NCBI GenBank assembly: GCA_031835245.1
Contig: JAVKOQ010000062.1
Coordinates: forward strand, 124,001-188,000
DNA length: 64,000 nucleotides
Reading direction: 5' to 3'
Source of the DNA: Balamuthia mandrillaris
Lineage: Eukaryota; Discosea; Longamoebia; Balamuthiidae
Under the pieces are notes generated by a model, which made no database searches, was not told the DNA's origin, and saw nothing but the letters and a program-made list of their open reading frames with translations. This document shows, one piece after another, positions 30,855 to 42,801 of the stretch. The translations under genes were made by a program, and so were the position numbers. Position 1 is the first letter of the stretch. Every line of letters starts with the position of its first letter.

Positions 30855-32867
30855 CTACTTTTGATCACTGCTGCCGCCTGCTGCTTGTTGCTTCGCTTTT
30901 TCCTCCTCTTCCTTCAAAGCCTCGTAGTCATAGACAGGAACAGGCTGCGTGCTGGTATAAGCACGGAACCAGTAAGGGTCTTCCGCCGCCTTCTCCGCAT
31001 ACTTGAGGATGGCCGCCCTGGGGTCCTCCTCTCGATCCGTCTTCTTGATGAGGCTCTTCATGAGATGATGAGTAAGAGAGCTGCCGATGCGACCTCCGTA
31101 GCCAGGGCCTTGGGCAGCTGGCAGATCGGGCTTGTGAGAGCGAATAGGATCCTGCCTCTCCTTCATCCTCTTCCGTTTGGAGGTTGTGGGCTCGGCGTCT
31201 TTGAAGATGGGCAGAGCGTGAGGGGTGACGATGGGTCGGTTGAGCTCCATGGCGACGTCGGAGATGTCCTGACGACGTGCACGTCGTCCAGCACAGAGAA
31301 GAGCTCCGTTGTGGCTTCTTTTTGGGTCATAGTAGACGTGAGCGGCGGCATCACCAGTGCCAACCACTATTTGGTTGATGCGGGGATGCCATAGGATGCT
31401 CTGCACGCTGCCCCCTTGGGACACTCCGATCTGCTTGATGAGCTCCAGGCTGGTCTTGTCGTAGAAGAGCAGCAAAGAGGACGCCGTTTCGTCCCTGCGC
31501 ACGCTGGTGCCAGTCACGATGAACTGGTCGTCCGGAGAGAAAACGCAGCTGGTACAGCTGAAAGCCTTCAGCTCGGAGAATACCTTCAAGGGCTGCTTGA
31601 ATCGTCGTAGGTCCCAGACTTTCATCGTGTCATCGCTGGCTCTTGAGATCAGGGTCCGTCCATCTGTGGAGAAGGACAAGCTGATGTGCTCGATGTAATT
31701 GCCGTGCGCCTCTCGAAGGAGATGTGACGGCCGAGAGAATGGACCAGCCGTGGGCCATATCCACAACGATCCATCCTCTCCCGCTGCACCTATCAGTCCT
31801 CCTTCCTTTGGCTCGAACTCGCACGTCAGAATAGGCAGCCGAGTCTTGTTCCTCACGTCCTTGAACTTGATGACCGTTTGCTGCTTGGAGGGGTCGTTGA
31901 CATCCCACAGCCTCACCGTGGAATCCAAGCCCGCCGTCATGACCATGTCCTTGTCCACCGGGTGCCACACCGCCCGCGAGACCGTGGAGATGTGTCCCTT
32001 GGTGCGAGCCATGTCCGCCAGGTACATGTCACCCCTGGTCAGCTCGGCCTGCTCAAAGCCATCCCTGTCAAAGAGCTTGGCAGCAGCGGTGCCCGTGGCC
32101 ACCACAAACTGGTGCCCCGAGGGGCTGTAGGAGAGGGAATGGACGGGATAGCCTGGGGAGGGTTCCACCGTGCGGAAGGCCCTCAGCGAGCTGTCCATCC
32201 CCGCAAAGTCCCAGAAACGGACCTCATAGTCCGAGCCGCCCGTCAAAAGGCGGGAGCCGGAGGGGTCCAAGGCAAGGCAGGTGATCCCTTTGTGGTGGCC
32301 CCTTAATACTATCTCATGCGTGATCGGGAACTCTTCTCTGTCCTCTCCTTTTTCCAGCGCCTGTTCTCCCTCCTCGTTCTCTTCTGCCTCCTCGTCATCC
32401 TGCCTGAGGTGTTGCTGTTTGGCAGAGGCCACGATGGACTTGCGTTGGTCGGGAAAGACGACGTAACCCTGTTCGTTGAAGAGAGCAGAGGGAGAGGGCA
32501 CGTCGCCGTCCTCGGAGCGCGCTTTCTCTGCGAGGGCTCGGGTGGCGGAGACCATCGCTGCCAAGCTTGGTCCAGAGGAGGTTTCTCTGGGTTCCGTTTT
32601 CGCTGCCTTTGCAGGCTCACGTTTCTTTTGCTCGGTGGTAGAGTGTGTTGTGTGTTCTCTTCTTTTTGTTTCTCTCTTGTTGTTGTCATCTTTGCTGCGG
32701 GTGTCCTCGTCGGCGGTCGTCGCTTCTTCTATTTTTCTCTTTTTGAGCTGTGCCTCTTTTTTCTTCCGCTCGTTGGCCGCGTAGGATGAAGTGCTGTTGT
32801 TTCTTCCTCCGCCACCGCCTTTGGAGCTGCCAAACGAGGTGGGAAAGAAGGCTCTCAGGTCTGCCAT
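30855..32867 (-). CDS. WDR70: WD40-repeat protein WDR70 (GAD-1 family)
   Basis: One exon of 670 residues, unusual among its intron-rich neighbours. A charged, low-complexity N-terminus (1-165) precedes a WD40 propeller at about 175-520: LRGHHKGITCLALDPSGSRL, YEVRFWDF, DMARTKGHISTV, DSTVRLWDV, DGSLWIWP, DDTMKVWDL. The C-terminus has the family-specific words ITPHALP-like (VTPHALPIF), DPIRSHKPDLP, GPGYGGRIG, DPRAAILKYAEKA and DPYWFRAY. WDR70 proteins are nuclear and have been tied to chromatin ubiquitylation and DNA-repair responses; the molecular role is not clear from sequence. The start at MADLRAFFP was preferred to an in-frame ATG at 32942 because it follows a pyrimidine-rich leader and begins the likely folded sequence. 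Confidence 0.92.
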   Translation of the reverse strand: MADLRAFFPTSFGSSKGGGGGRNNSTSSYAANERKKKEAQLKKRKIEEATTADEDTRSKDDNNKRETKRREHTTHSTTEQKKREPAKAAKTEPRETSSGPSLAAMVSATRALAEKARSEDGDVPSPSALFNEQGYVVFPDQRKSIVASAKQQHLRQDDEEAEENEEGEQALEKGEDREEFPITHEIVLRGHHKGITCLALDPSGSRLLTGGSDYEVRFWDFAGMDSSLRAFRTVEPSPGYPVHSLSYSPSGHQFVVATGTAAAKLFDRDGFEQAELTRGDMYLADMARTKGHISTVSRAVWHPVDKDMVMTAGLDSTVRLWDVNDPSKQQTVIKFKDVRNKTRLPILTCEFEPKEGGLIGAAGEDGSLWIWPTAGPFSRPSHLLREAHGNYIEHISLSFSTDGRTLISRASDDTMKVWDLRRFKQPLKVFSELKAFSCTSCVFSPDDQFIVTGTSVRRDETASSLLLFYDKTSLELIKQIGVSQGGSVQSILWHPRINQIVVGTGDAAAHVYYDPKRSHNGALLCAGRRARRQDISDVAMELNRPIVTPHALPIFKDAEPTTSKRKRMKERQDPIRSHKPDLPAAQGPGYGGRIGSSLTHHLMKSLIKKTDREEDPRAAILKYAEKAAEDPYWFRAYTSTQPVPVYDYEALKEEEEKAKQQAAGGSSDQK

Positions 32868-33106
32868 CTCTCTCTGCTCTGTTGTTCCTTTCTTTGCTTT
32901 GTTGTTTTTGTTTTTGTGTCGACTTTTTATCGGAAACTTCAAGACTTATTCCGAAAATTCAGCAACTTTTCCATTTATTCAAATTTTTAACATCTCTTTA
33001 TCGACTATTCTGAAATTTTCCAAATTTATCAAACGGTTTGTGAAAAATCGAATATTTTTTCTCCTATCAACATATTTTACAAAGGAGAAGCAGCAAGAAG
33101 AGTTGT

Positions 33107-33606
33107 TTAGGCTTGTTGGGTGAGAATGTGTGCCTCATGGAGAGCAATCACAGCAGGAACGAGTTGGGCTTCGATGTCTTTACCCACTCGCTTGATGGTG
33201 ATTGCTTCCTCCTCCTTTTGGCCATCATCACTGAGATTGGGGCTGTTGTGGGTGAAGAGATGGACCTCGTCTTTGTAGGTGGAGAGAAGGTTGCCAATGA
33301 CCAGCTGGTGACCGTAGTTACGCAGCGCACCGGTTGCTTTGCGAGTCAGTATCGTTTCATCTGTCTCCAACTGTTGAAATTATTTGCCAGTCAAAGTAAC
33401 AAGAGTAAGAAAAGCAAGTTGAGTGAGAGAAGGGAGAACAAGGAGGAGAAAAAGGAGACTTTGAAAGAAACAACGAAGCAGCCAGGAGCCCAATCCGCAA
33501 CAACGCTGCGCAACATCTTTGGTACCGATTGAAGTTGTAAAGTAAGGCCGTCTGGATGAGCCGAAGACTGAATCTTGTGTTCCGCCTGTTGTTGTTTGTC
33601 TGTGAG

Positions 33607-33646
<40 letters not shown>

Positions 33647-34527
33647 AAAAGAAGATAGAGGAAGATTCCTAAGAGAGAACAAAGCAAACCATTTGGCTCA
33701 AAGGAATGTAAAAGTCTGAGACAGCTGCAGCCGAGTAGATGAGCCCTTTTTCTTTGATGGGAGCCAGTGCCAAAGAGCAAGCTCGCAGCAAGTGAAGATA
33801 CTGGTGAATACTGACAAAGTGAACCACCAGCAGGCGCCTCTCCTTTTGTGCCACCTGATATTTGGCCACCAGACTTGCCACCTCCACTTGATGTTCCGGC
33901 ACCACTGCAAAGACGTGATGAAAGAATGAGCAACATGAGAGGAAGGTAGAGTAGAGCGAGGAGAGCAGAGAGAAACGAAAGCGCACCAGAGACAGAGGAG
34001 TCCTCCAGATGGAGAAAATCTATGAAGTGATAGGGCTGATGGTTGACTTTGTGTTGCAGCAGAAAGTAACGGCTGTAGGGGTGCAGGGAGTGCACTCTGG
34101 AAAGAAAGATGACGGCATAGCCGTTCTCCAGGAAGTACTTGTGAAAGGAGTTAAAGCTCTCACGCAGTTTCCGGTAAAAGAAGCGGAAGAAGAAGAAGAA
34201 GAAGAAGAACAAGAACAAGAAGAAGAAGAACAAGAACAAGAAGAAGAAGCAGAAGCAGAAGCAGAAGCAGAAGCAGAAGCAGAAGCAGAAGCAGAAGCAG
34301 AAGCAGAAGCAGAAGCAGAAGCAGAAGCAGAAGCAGAAGCAGAGGCAGAAGCAGAAGCAGAAGAAGAGGAAGAACAAGAACAGACAGGGTATAGAGGATA
34401 TTCAGCGCTGCATGCTCCACGATTGCCACCGCTAAAGTTGTCAATGTAGCGCACCGTATTCTTTTCCAAAGGCACGGTAGTGCCGCCGCTCTACTCATGA
34501 ACAACAAACCAACCATTCTCGTTAATC

Positions 34528-34571
<44 letters not shown>

Positions 34572-34762
34572 TCTCCTTTCTATTTGGCTCCGTCACGGGA
34601 AGAACAAAAGTAATCAATACTCACGGTCACAAGAGCCAACTTTCGTCCAGCGTTATGCCTCACAAACTCATCGAGGCGCTGCTGTTCCTCGGCCAACCCA
34701 GCGGGGGCCTCGTTGCTCTCGAAAAACTCAGCGACGGCCTCTTTCTCTTTGATGCTTTCCAT
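33107..34762 (-). CDS. PPCS: Phosphopantothenate-cysteine ligase (CoA biosynthesis)
   Basis: About six exons: 34762-34625, from 34490 to about 34410, about 34160-33990, about 33908-33688, about 33586-33391 and about 33370-33107. Family words are clear: [23 protein letters not shown] with RGACSAEY across an exon junction, [75 protein letters not shown]. The enzyme joins 4'-phosphopantothenate to cysteine in the second step of CoA synthesis; this is the stand-alone eukaryotic form. The exon 2/3 junction is uncertain because that intron is filled by GAAGCA repeats (34183-34375). The spacing to WDR70 (240 bp, same strand) is typical of the window. Confidence 0.9.
34183..34375 (-). repeat. (GAA)n/(GCAGAA)n array in a PPCS intron
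   Basis: GAA units followed by about 20 GCAGAA hexamers. On the sense strand of PPCS this is TTC/TGC, again pyrimidine-rich. Confidence 0.95.
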
Positions 34763-35022
34763 TCTTTCTCGGCACGAAAAAAAAAAAGGGTCGTCGAAAA
34801 TTATTTATGCTTCGAAGAATTATCGTTTTTCGGCGAAATACTTTTCTGAAATTATCGCCTTTCGGTGATAATTCTATCCAGAGGAAGCATGGTGCGCACC
34901 CGAGAAAGACTGACCATCAAGGTCATCGACCCCATTCACCAACCATTGAATCCTCTTCTGCTTGCTGTTGTGGACCCTCTTTCTTTTTTTGTTTTTTAAA
35001 CTGAAAGAAAAAGAAAAAGCGG

Positions 35023-35289
35023 TCAACTGTGTTTGTCCATCGTTTGCAGTTGAAAGCCTTGTTCCTGCAGTTCTTCTGCCGTCAAGCGAACGCCTCTCCG
35101 CCACGAACCAGAGGAAGAACCAGATGAAGACGCAGAGGAAGGATAGACCCTCGACCTTGCTTTCAATGCTCTCTCCTGCTTCGCTGTCTTTGTGGCTCTC
35201 GTGACTCTTCCAGTGGACTTCTTTCTTGTCTGCCCTGCTAACTGATACAACATATCCAACTGTTTTCGTTTGTTTTTGTTAGTTGTTGA

Positions 35290-35337
<48 letters not shown>

Positions 35338-38300
35338 GAGAGGCAGAGAGGCAGCAAGAAAGAAACAGGGAGACAAGACTACTGTACATACTCTTGAGTA
35401 TTCTTGTGGTTTAAACTTGTCTACACGTTGAAGATAGTCCTTCAAGTTTTCTGGATTGGTGTTTAGAGATGCCCTCTGTTTTTTTTTTGGCATTTTTTAA
35501 GTTAGAACAGCAAAAGGAACAAGAGAGAAAAGAACTTACGATAGTATCTTTCGTATTTGCACCAAGACGAGAAGGGTCCTTGTTGCTGTCATTTTTGTTC
35601 GCGATCAAGTCTTGTACTCTTTCCGTGGGCAATCGAGACCGATATTCCTCCCCGCCTTCTTCCTTTTCTTCCTCCTTCTCCTTCTCCTTGGTTTTGTCAT
35701 TCGGCTTTTTGTTGTGCCGATTGCAAAGCGGACAGGCTCTAAACTTACCAAGACAGCTGCCATGGAAGCAATGACCGCAAGGAAAGACGGCCACGCCCAC
35801 GCTTGACCGTTTCTCCTCCATTAACAAAAAGTTGGGATCTGAAAATGTTGCTCCACAAAGGTGACACACGCCATTTCCTCCTCTCATTGCCGTTCCTTTC
35901 ATCTTCGTCATCATTGCTGAACTCAGGTGATGATCAGAAGCAGAGTGTTGTTGGCTGGCCGCGGTTTGCTTCGAAGGGACATAAGCTCTGTTACGAAGAT
36001 ACCAATACTCACGGAAGGAATCGTACATGTCGCCTCGAAGCAATTTGTTGACGCTTCGCAGGATGGCCTCCTCGTAGGAATACGAGTCCAGCACGCCGCG
36101 GATGATGGACTTAAAGTCTCCAAAGTCATCTGCGCCGTGGTCGTGCACGATCTTAGAGAGAATGGCCTGCAAGGGTACATAGCCCATCATGTTGTGCAGC
36201 ACGTTTTGGATTTGCAAAGTTATTGCTTGTGTAGAGCGAGCGAGGCCGCGAGGAAGGCTCTCGTCCTCGGAGACAGACAGCGAGTAAACAGTTTGAGAGG
36301 CGGAGCGATGACGAGAGAAGGACAAAGAAGGAGAAGGTCGTGACGATGAAGATCGTGAGGAGGATTTGGTTTTGTTAGAAGGAGCGTTGCTGCCTCCTTG
36401 TAGAGTAGGTTTGAGGCCACGTCCTTTCTTTTTGAAATCACGAAGAGGAACAACCAATGCATCCAAAAGACGGAACCACAGCGCCTTAAAACCAAAATTG
36501 AAGGTGAGAAATTTAGAAAAGAAAAAAAAGAGGGAGGGAGGGAGAGGAAGCCATACCACACTTTCAGCATCATCTACGCCTGAACGTTGGGAATTGCGTT
36601 GACACAACGAAATAGCAGCTCTTAGTGTTTCCTGAACTTTCTTTTCTTCTTTGGTATGAGGAAACACTGTACTTTTACATCAGTTTCACTTTATAAAGTA
36701 TTCTCGCTTCTCACTCTCTCTCTCTCTCTCTCCTCATTTCTTCTCTCCCGTACCTGGAAACGCGCCTGCCTCAGGCAAAGCATTCAACTCATTGGCTTCT
36801 TGCGCAGCAAACATGACTGTCATCTCCTCCTTTAACTTTTGAAGAATAATGTCTAACGCGCTAATCACATCTCCGGTTCTCTCCAACAAGTACGCCGTTG
36901 CATCGGTGATGTTATGCCGCTTGCAAAGGGCGAGACAGTACTCAAAGGAGACTCGAGTGTCGCTCGCTTGAAGATGGCGATAGACTTTGTTTGGAGCAAA
37001 TTGGCACATTAGAGCGATGTAAGCCTGTTGCATTTCTTTGCCAGTAGTTTCTTCCATCAACTCTCCTGCCAAACGGCCGCTGCCCAAATTGCTGGTTTGA
37101 TAAACGCTATTTTCCAGAAGAGAGTTTAGAAGAAAGAATGGAAATAATACAAAAAAAAAAGTAAAGAGGAATAAGAAATAGAGAACAACAAACCTTTCTG
37201 GTCCAAGAATAGCGTCTAGATATTCGTATTGCAGTTTGGGATGTTTGCTGAGTTCGCGCATGATTTGATGATTTTGATCCTTGGTAAAATAATTGGTGAT
37301 TAGCGAGCATGACGCGTGAGGGTCTATCTTGATGAGGTCCGTGATGTTGGCCACTACAGCCTGCCGTATCTCTTGCATTTGTTGTTCTGCAATACTTGCA
37401 TCGTCCAAAAGAGTTCTGAGCATCGTAAATACTTCCGTCTAAGAGAGAAGTGATAAGTTTAAGAGAAAGCTCGATAAAGCCAGAAATAAGAGTAATAGCG
37501 TACTCTCCGATAGTGGTCTTTAAGATAGCAACGAATGACCTGCTTATAGTCTTTGCGCTGGCGATAATAGAGCTCTGCTACAGCATAGCTGAAAAGTAGC
37601 GGTCAATGAAGCCGAAAGAGAGACAGAGCAAGAGATAGTGATCACTTACAAAGGTTCTGGACTGGCTCCTTCTACCATGAGCAACGTGTTCTGATCCCAG
37701 CGTGCAGAAGGCAGGGACATGATATGCAGCATCAATTGTTGTCTTTTGACAGCAGTAGAAGCATCGGGAGAGCGCGTGAGATAGCTCACCACTTTGTTCA
37801 TGAGAGCTGGTGAGACAGACACTCTTTCCTTGGCAACGTATTCTGCAATAAAACTGAAAAAGTATCCCACTTGTTCCTCCTGTCAATAGGCAGAGACACA
37901 GCGATAAATATAAAAAGAAGAGAGAAAACAATGAAATGTTAGTTGGGCGCAAAAAGAAAAGAAAGAAGTCAAATACAAACGTTAAAAAGCGAAGATTTGA
38001 CAGGAACCATGATGCCTTCTAACACTCCCAGCATTTGTTGGTGGTTAAGCATCGGTTTTTCCATCTCTTCTTTTGGAGGAGGTATGGTAGGATCATCGAA
38101 AGCGATTGATATGGCAGATAGGAATTCTTTTGTGTCGAATAAAAGCATGCACACCAGATGTACGTATTCTTCTTCCTCTGCATTGTAAAAATCGTGAGAA
38201 GAAATATCAAAGAATAACGTGAGAACGAAAGAAGGAACCTACCGCCAACAACATTCTTCTGGAAAAGATAGTTGAGTACATCAACCTTTACAGACGTAAC

Positions 38301-41300
38301 GAGATGGCGCGGAATAGAGCCCTGAGGAAAAGCTTTACCCAGAAGACAATAGCTAACATAGAGCAATATTTTATAGCCAACTGACTTCCACTTAGAACCA
38401 CCAGAAGTCGAAATATCTGATGTCGTGGACGTTGTTTCTCCTTTGACTAGGTCTGTTTTTCTTTTGGATCGAATGAGTCGCATCATGTCGTCAAGAGGTG
38501 TGATGTAGTCTTCTAGTCCTTGGTTATACACATAAATGAGTCCACTGCTTAAATAATGCTCTCTGCAAAGCTTGACAATCTGAATGTTGACAAATTAGAA
38601 CATAAGGGGTGCATGTATAAGAGAGAGAGAGAGAGAGAGAGAGAGGGGAGGGGGGGGGGGAAGAGGAGTGCCGACGTGATGGAAATCCATGCTGGCAAGA
38701 TCAAGATGAAGGATGCACTGCTCGACCGTCTTTAGCATGTTCTTGCTCGCATAATGGGATACAAAGGCCTGCATCAACTCTGGAGGCAGATAAACCAGCT
38801 TCTCCTCCAAAATAAACGGTTCCATCAATTCCAAGAAGGTGTGTCGCTGGCCGAGCTTACAATACAATGGATAAATCTGCTCAAAGAGAACGTCCGATCG
38901 TGCAATGTGTAATAGATATTCCATGCAAATACTGCCCAATCGTACCATCCTCTTTGTAACCAGCCGGTCATTTTTCGACGAGTCAGAGCTATTTGATGAT
39001 GTAGATGATACTGACGTAAGGTCGTTGTGGGATATTGTTGTATTTGAAGTAGAAGGAAAGATGGCTGAAACGGCTGTGCGAAGGTAGTACAAAAGCACTT
39101 GGATGATTTTGTCCGACACTAAAGAACGCCTAGTTTGACTGTTGCTAGGGAGACCTACTCCTTTATCTACAAGTCCGTTTCCTCGCCCCTACAATAAAAT
39201 GAGAAAAATAATGAGAGAGAGAGAGAGAGAGACGAACCTCGTAAAACTTGAGCGCTAAGCTGAGAGCATCCAACCAACGTCGTTGTTCCACCAACAGAGT
39301 AATACGTTCCTCCCAAGAGAGAATGTGTCCCCAATAAATATTATCCATACCCTTATGTTTGTATCAGAGAAACAATAAGAATGTGGGAGAGCAGACAAGA
39401 TTATTTGCAGGAAAAGAGAGTAAGAAAGGAGCGTACCAATAAATAAACTCTGTCTTTCAACGTACGGAAGCTGTTATGAAAGGAGCATTGAGCCTTAGAG
39501 AATCTAGTATGATAGATAAGGTCCATTCCTTTCGTATCCACAGCTTCTATTTCTTTCAAGTCGGTAGCATCCAAAACGCGTAGCTTATCCTTTACATCCA
39601 GCACCAACAGCAATTTGTTGCCCAACCATTCCAGGCCACATATCTCATTTTCAGTGATGGTGGAAGAGAGGAGATGAACACGAATGGAACCATCTGCAGG
39701 ATTCTCTCCTGTGGAGGAGGAGCTTTCTGCTCCTTGGGTGGAAGATGAGGATGATACTTGCAACAGCTGCAAGTGATGTCCCCAACCGATCGCCAATATA
39801 GGGTCGCATGCAGCCAATTGACCACTGGCGTCATCTGTTAAACGGTAAAATAATGGTGTTAGCTTCTGTTGTCAGTTTTTTCAATATTTCTATTTTCTTG
39901 GTCTCTCGCCCACACATAAGAAACTGTACTTTACCTTTCTTGACTACACGTTTGCACCAAGACAGATAAGGAAGAGTGGAGGCACTTATATTCTTCGGCC
40001 TTCCCAGCTTGAACAGTATTTCAATCTTTGGTTCCAATCTCACAATTGTAACCTTTAACAAAGGTCAGAGAACCGCAAGACAAAACAATGTACCAAACTT
40101 GAAAACCAAACGAAAAAAATGCAAATACAAATGACTCACCAAACGAGGCATACAGAATGCTATCAATGCAGAGGCGTTCAATGGATTCTCCAACGCAGAA
40201 GACAACGGACTGGACATTAATGAGGCTAATGCATACACTTTGCCCGCCCTCCCATTCAAGATAAGTAGTGTGTCTGCTGTCCATCCTCGCCACATGGATT
40301 TGGTGAACGTAATGCGATAGGTGGTCCCCGTTACGTCGGAGCTGATTATTTGAGACTCGCTCAGAAAGCGGAGATGAATGACAGCTGAGGGGTGAGCTTG
40401 CTCCGGGGTCACAGTCTTGATCATGGTTCCCGTTTGGATGTCCCAGAGCACGATATGGCCTTTTTGATGGCCGCAGACTAGCCAATCTCCACTTGGCATC
40501 ATGTCTACTGCCGTTACTGAACCATATTCTGCGTCTTTTTTATTTGTTCTTTAGAAAGAGAAGCTTCTGAAGAATAGAAGGGATGTATACCAGTGGATGT
40601 TCCAAGAATGCGTTTGAGCTCTTGGAGATGGTCAAACAAAAGTACCAAGCCGTGCGCTGTTCCAACCGCTATACACCGTCTTGAAACCTTCATTCCAGAA
40701 ATGGGTTAAAAGTGAGTTTAGACCGTAACAATTGATAATCATGAAAGAGCAGATAGAAAGTTCAAAAGGGAGCCAAAGGGCAAAGAAGAAGAGTAAGATG
40801 GCAAAGAAAAGACATTACCACAACGCAAGTAGGAAAACCGGCTTCACGACGCATGGCTTCAGAGGTCATCGACATGGAAACCTTACGCAAGGGTTTAGGC
40901 AGGAGAACTATAGGATCATTCGTTATACTTGACAATGAGGATGGTCTCTTCTTGCTGCTGGAGGACGTAGACCGCAGCCGAAATAGCTTGTAACCACCCA
41001 CACGCCGCCCTTCGTTAAGCTTGTCATTCTATGTGATGTTGACATTGCTAAGTAAGAGAAGAAAAAAAAACAAGAAGAAGAAGACGAGATCGAGATCGAG
41101 ATCGAGATCGAGAACGAGAACGAGAACGAGAACGAGAACGAGAACGAGAACGAGAACGAGAACGAGAACGAGAACGAGAACGAGAACGAGAACGAGAACG
41201 AGAACGAGAACGAGAACGAGAACGAGAACGAGGAAAAAAGAACGAGAACGAGAACGAGGACCATAACAAGGTGCACGTGTATGACATAAAATCGTAGAGA

Positions 41301-42154
41301 AACAAAGACAAACCGATGGAGGAGGGGGCGGCAACAGGTCCTTGACGATGTTGTCCATGTAGTCCTTCGGCGCCAAATCGGGCAAAGGGTCTTCCGTGCT
41401 CTCCATGAGAATTTGTTGCAGCACCACTTCGTTCAGCTCCTTGGGTTGCTTCTTTTTGTAGAGAAGATACCAAAGAGACAACAGAGAGAGATAGCAAGGA
41501 CAGAGAAGAACGAGAGAATGAGAGCATAAGAGCAAGAGAGAGACAATGACAGAAAAAAAAAAGAAAAACGAGAGGAGAAAAAGAGAAGAGAGAAGAAAGC
41601 GAAGAGAAAAAAGCGATCAGCAAAGCTTCTCACGCAAATATTGCAAAAAAGAGTGGTTGACATACGTGAGCGTCAAGGCCGTGAGAACTAGTCCGAATAG
41701 AAGCATCGCCAAAGTGGTTCGTGAGGGTGGGGCCAGAGGAGGAGCCGTCGCCAACAAAAGTCTGCAGCAAGGCCGCCTCTTCGGCCTCGTCCTCCTCGTC
41801 CATGGCCAAGATTTCGTCGATGGAGATGTCAGCGGAGGCCTGGTCGCCGAGGACGTGGCGAGAGTCTCGGCTGGTTGCTGTGCCCCTGCGAGAGCTAGGC
41901 TTTCCACGCACCCCAAAGGCCAACCCGCCCAACAGCTCATCGTCATCGTCCTCCTCGTCGTCGTCGACGTGCTCATAATAACTTTGTTCCTCGCCCTGTT
42001 GCAAGGGATCAGCAGTGGCGGTGGCATCCCTCTCTTCCTTCTCTTTCATCTTCTCTCTCAACGCTGGAAAGCCGCGAAGGGAAGTGTCTTGCAGTTGGCT
42101 GAAGGACGAGGCCGACGACGAGGTCGTCGAAGAAGAAGGCCTCTCGCTAGCCAT
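35023..42154 (-). CDS. VPS8: VPS8, CORVET tethering-complex subunit
   Basis: About 19 exons. Exon 1 (42154 to about 41669) is acidic and disordered, with ISIDEILAMDEED. A WD40/beta-propeller region follows in exons from 41029 to 39437 (CIAVGTAHGLVLLFDH, GSVTAVDMMPSGDWLVCGHQKGHIVLWD, RGWTADTLLILNG). Then come clathrin-heavy-chain-like alpha-solenoid exons (39351-36755; YWGHILSWEERITLLVEQ, YYRQRKDYKQVIRCYLKD, YIALMCQFAP). A C-terminal RING-type domain lies near 35700-35860: CHLCGATF, VFPCGHCFHGSCL, ACPLCNRH. VPS8 links CORVET to Rab5 membranes for early-endosome fusion. The conserved order propeller, solenoid, RING supports VPS8 over VPS41/VPS18. Unusually, the tail continues for about 150 basic residues after the RING, through two more exons. 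Introns carry (CT)n and (CTCGTT)n in the sense direction. Boundaries of middle exons are approximate. Confidence 0.88.
41087..41265 (-). repeat. (GAACGA)n hexamer array in VPS8 intron 2
   Basis: About 28 GAACGA/GATCGA units on the plus strand, i.e. CTCGTT in the sense of VPS8. It lies between the exon ending in a Pro run near 41315 and the exon starting near 41029. Confidence 0.95.
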
Positions 42155-42801
42155 CTCCTTTTCTTCCTTATTCTTTTCTTTTCTTTTTTTTTTTTTTTAA
42201 GGAATTGTTTATTGGCTATCTAGTGGGTTGAAACCGCTCAACCTCGTAGGTACATACATACAAACGGCACCTCTTACTTGTCCCACTGCCGCAGTGGACA
42301 GAGCACTTTGGGAGACACAAAGGTTGCTAGAAATCGCCACCATGTTCTCGGCAGTGTATTTTTCTTGGCTCGCCGGGTGAGGCCAAGGCCAGGCTTGTTG
42401 AAATTTTTCGTCGACCACTAAGTGCGGCTCCTTGGAGTCGAACACGCGGCCTTCCCCTTTCTGGCAGGCTATGACCAAATGGTAGACCACTCGGCCATGG
42501 GGGTGGGCCCTCTTTCTTTTTTTTTTGATTTGCCAAATTCAATAGCTGACGTATCATCTTCCATTTATAGAATCAAATGATGTCATTCCATTTCGAGACG
42601 ACACAAGAAGTATATCATCGTGACGACATGAAATTTTAAGGTGGCGGCTACCTTAAAATTCGGAGCGAGAAGAAAGAAAAAAGAAAAACGGTTGGGGCAA
42701 AAAAAAAAAAATTGTCCGCGGGTTACTTGCGGGCGAAACAGACCAAAGCAAAACAAAAGTTGCGTAGCAAAGAGAGAGAGAGTGGAGTGCGTGTTACCGT
42801 G
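42155..42801. other. Divergent spacer between VPS8 and malate dehydrogenase with tRNA-like debris and promoter-type words
   Basis: On the minus strand 42505-42425 holds an A-box-like TGGCCGAGTGGT (42497-42486) and a B-box-like TGTTCGACTCC (42444-42434), but no cloverleaf pairs well. On the plus strand 42306-42322 is a perfect stem-loop CTTTG/GGAGACA/CAAAG like an anticodon arm, without U33. I call these tRNA relics, not tRNA genes. CGAGACGACACAAG (42594) and CGTGACGACATGAA (42619) match words found upstream of other genes. No protein gene is seen. Confidence 0.45.

Noticed and set aside
33391-34377. Minus-strand Cys/Phe-rich frame of 328 residues
   Set aside because: It reads through a PPCS intron full of GCAGAA repeats in another frame; the PPCS exons explain the region.
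42425-42505. A functional tRNA-Leu or tRNA-Ser on the minus strand
   Set aside because: A and B boxes look right, but acceptor, anticodon and T stems do not pair.
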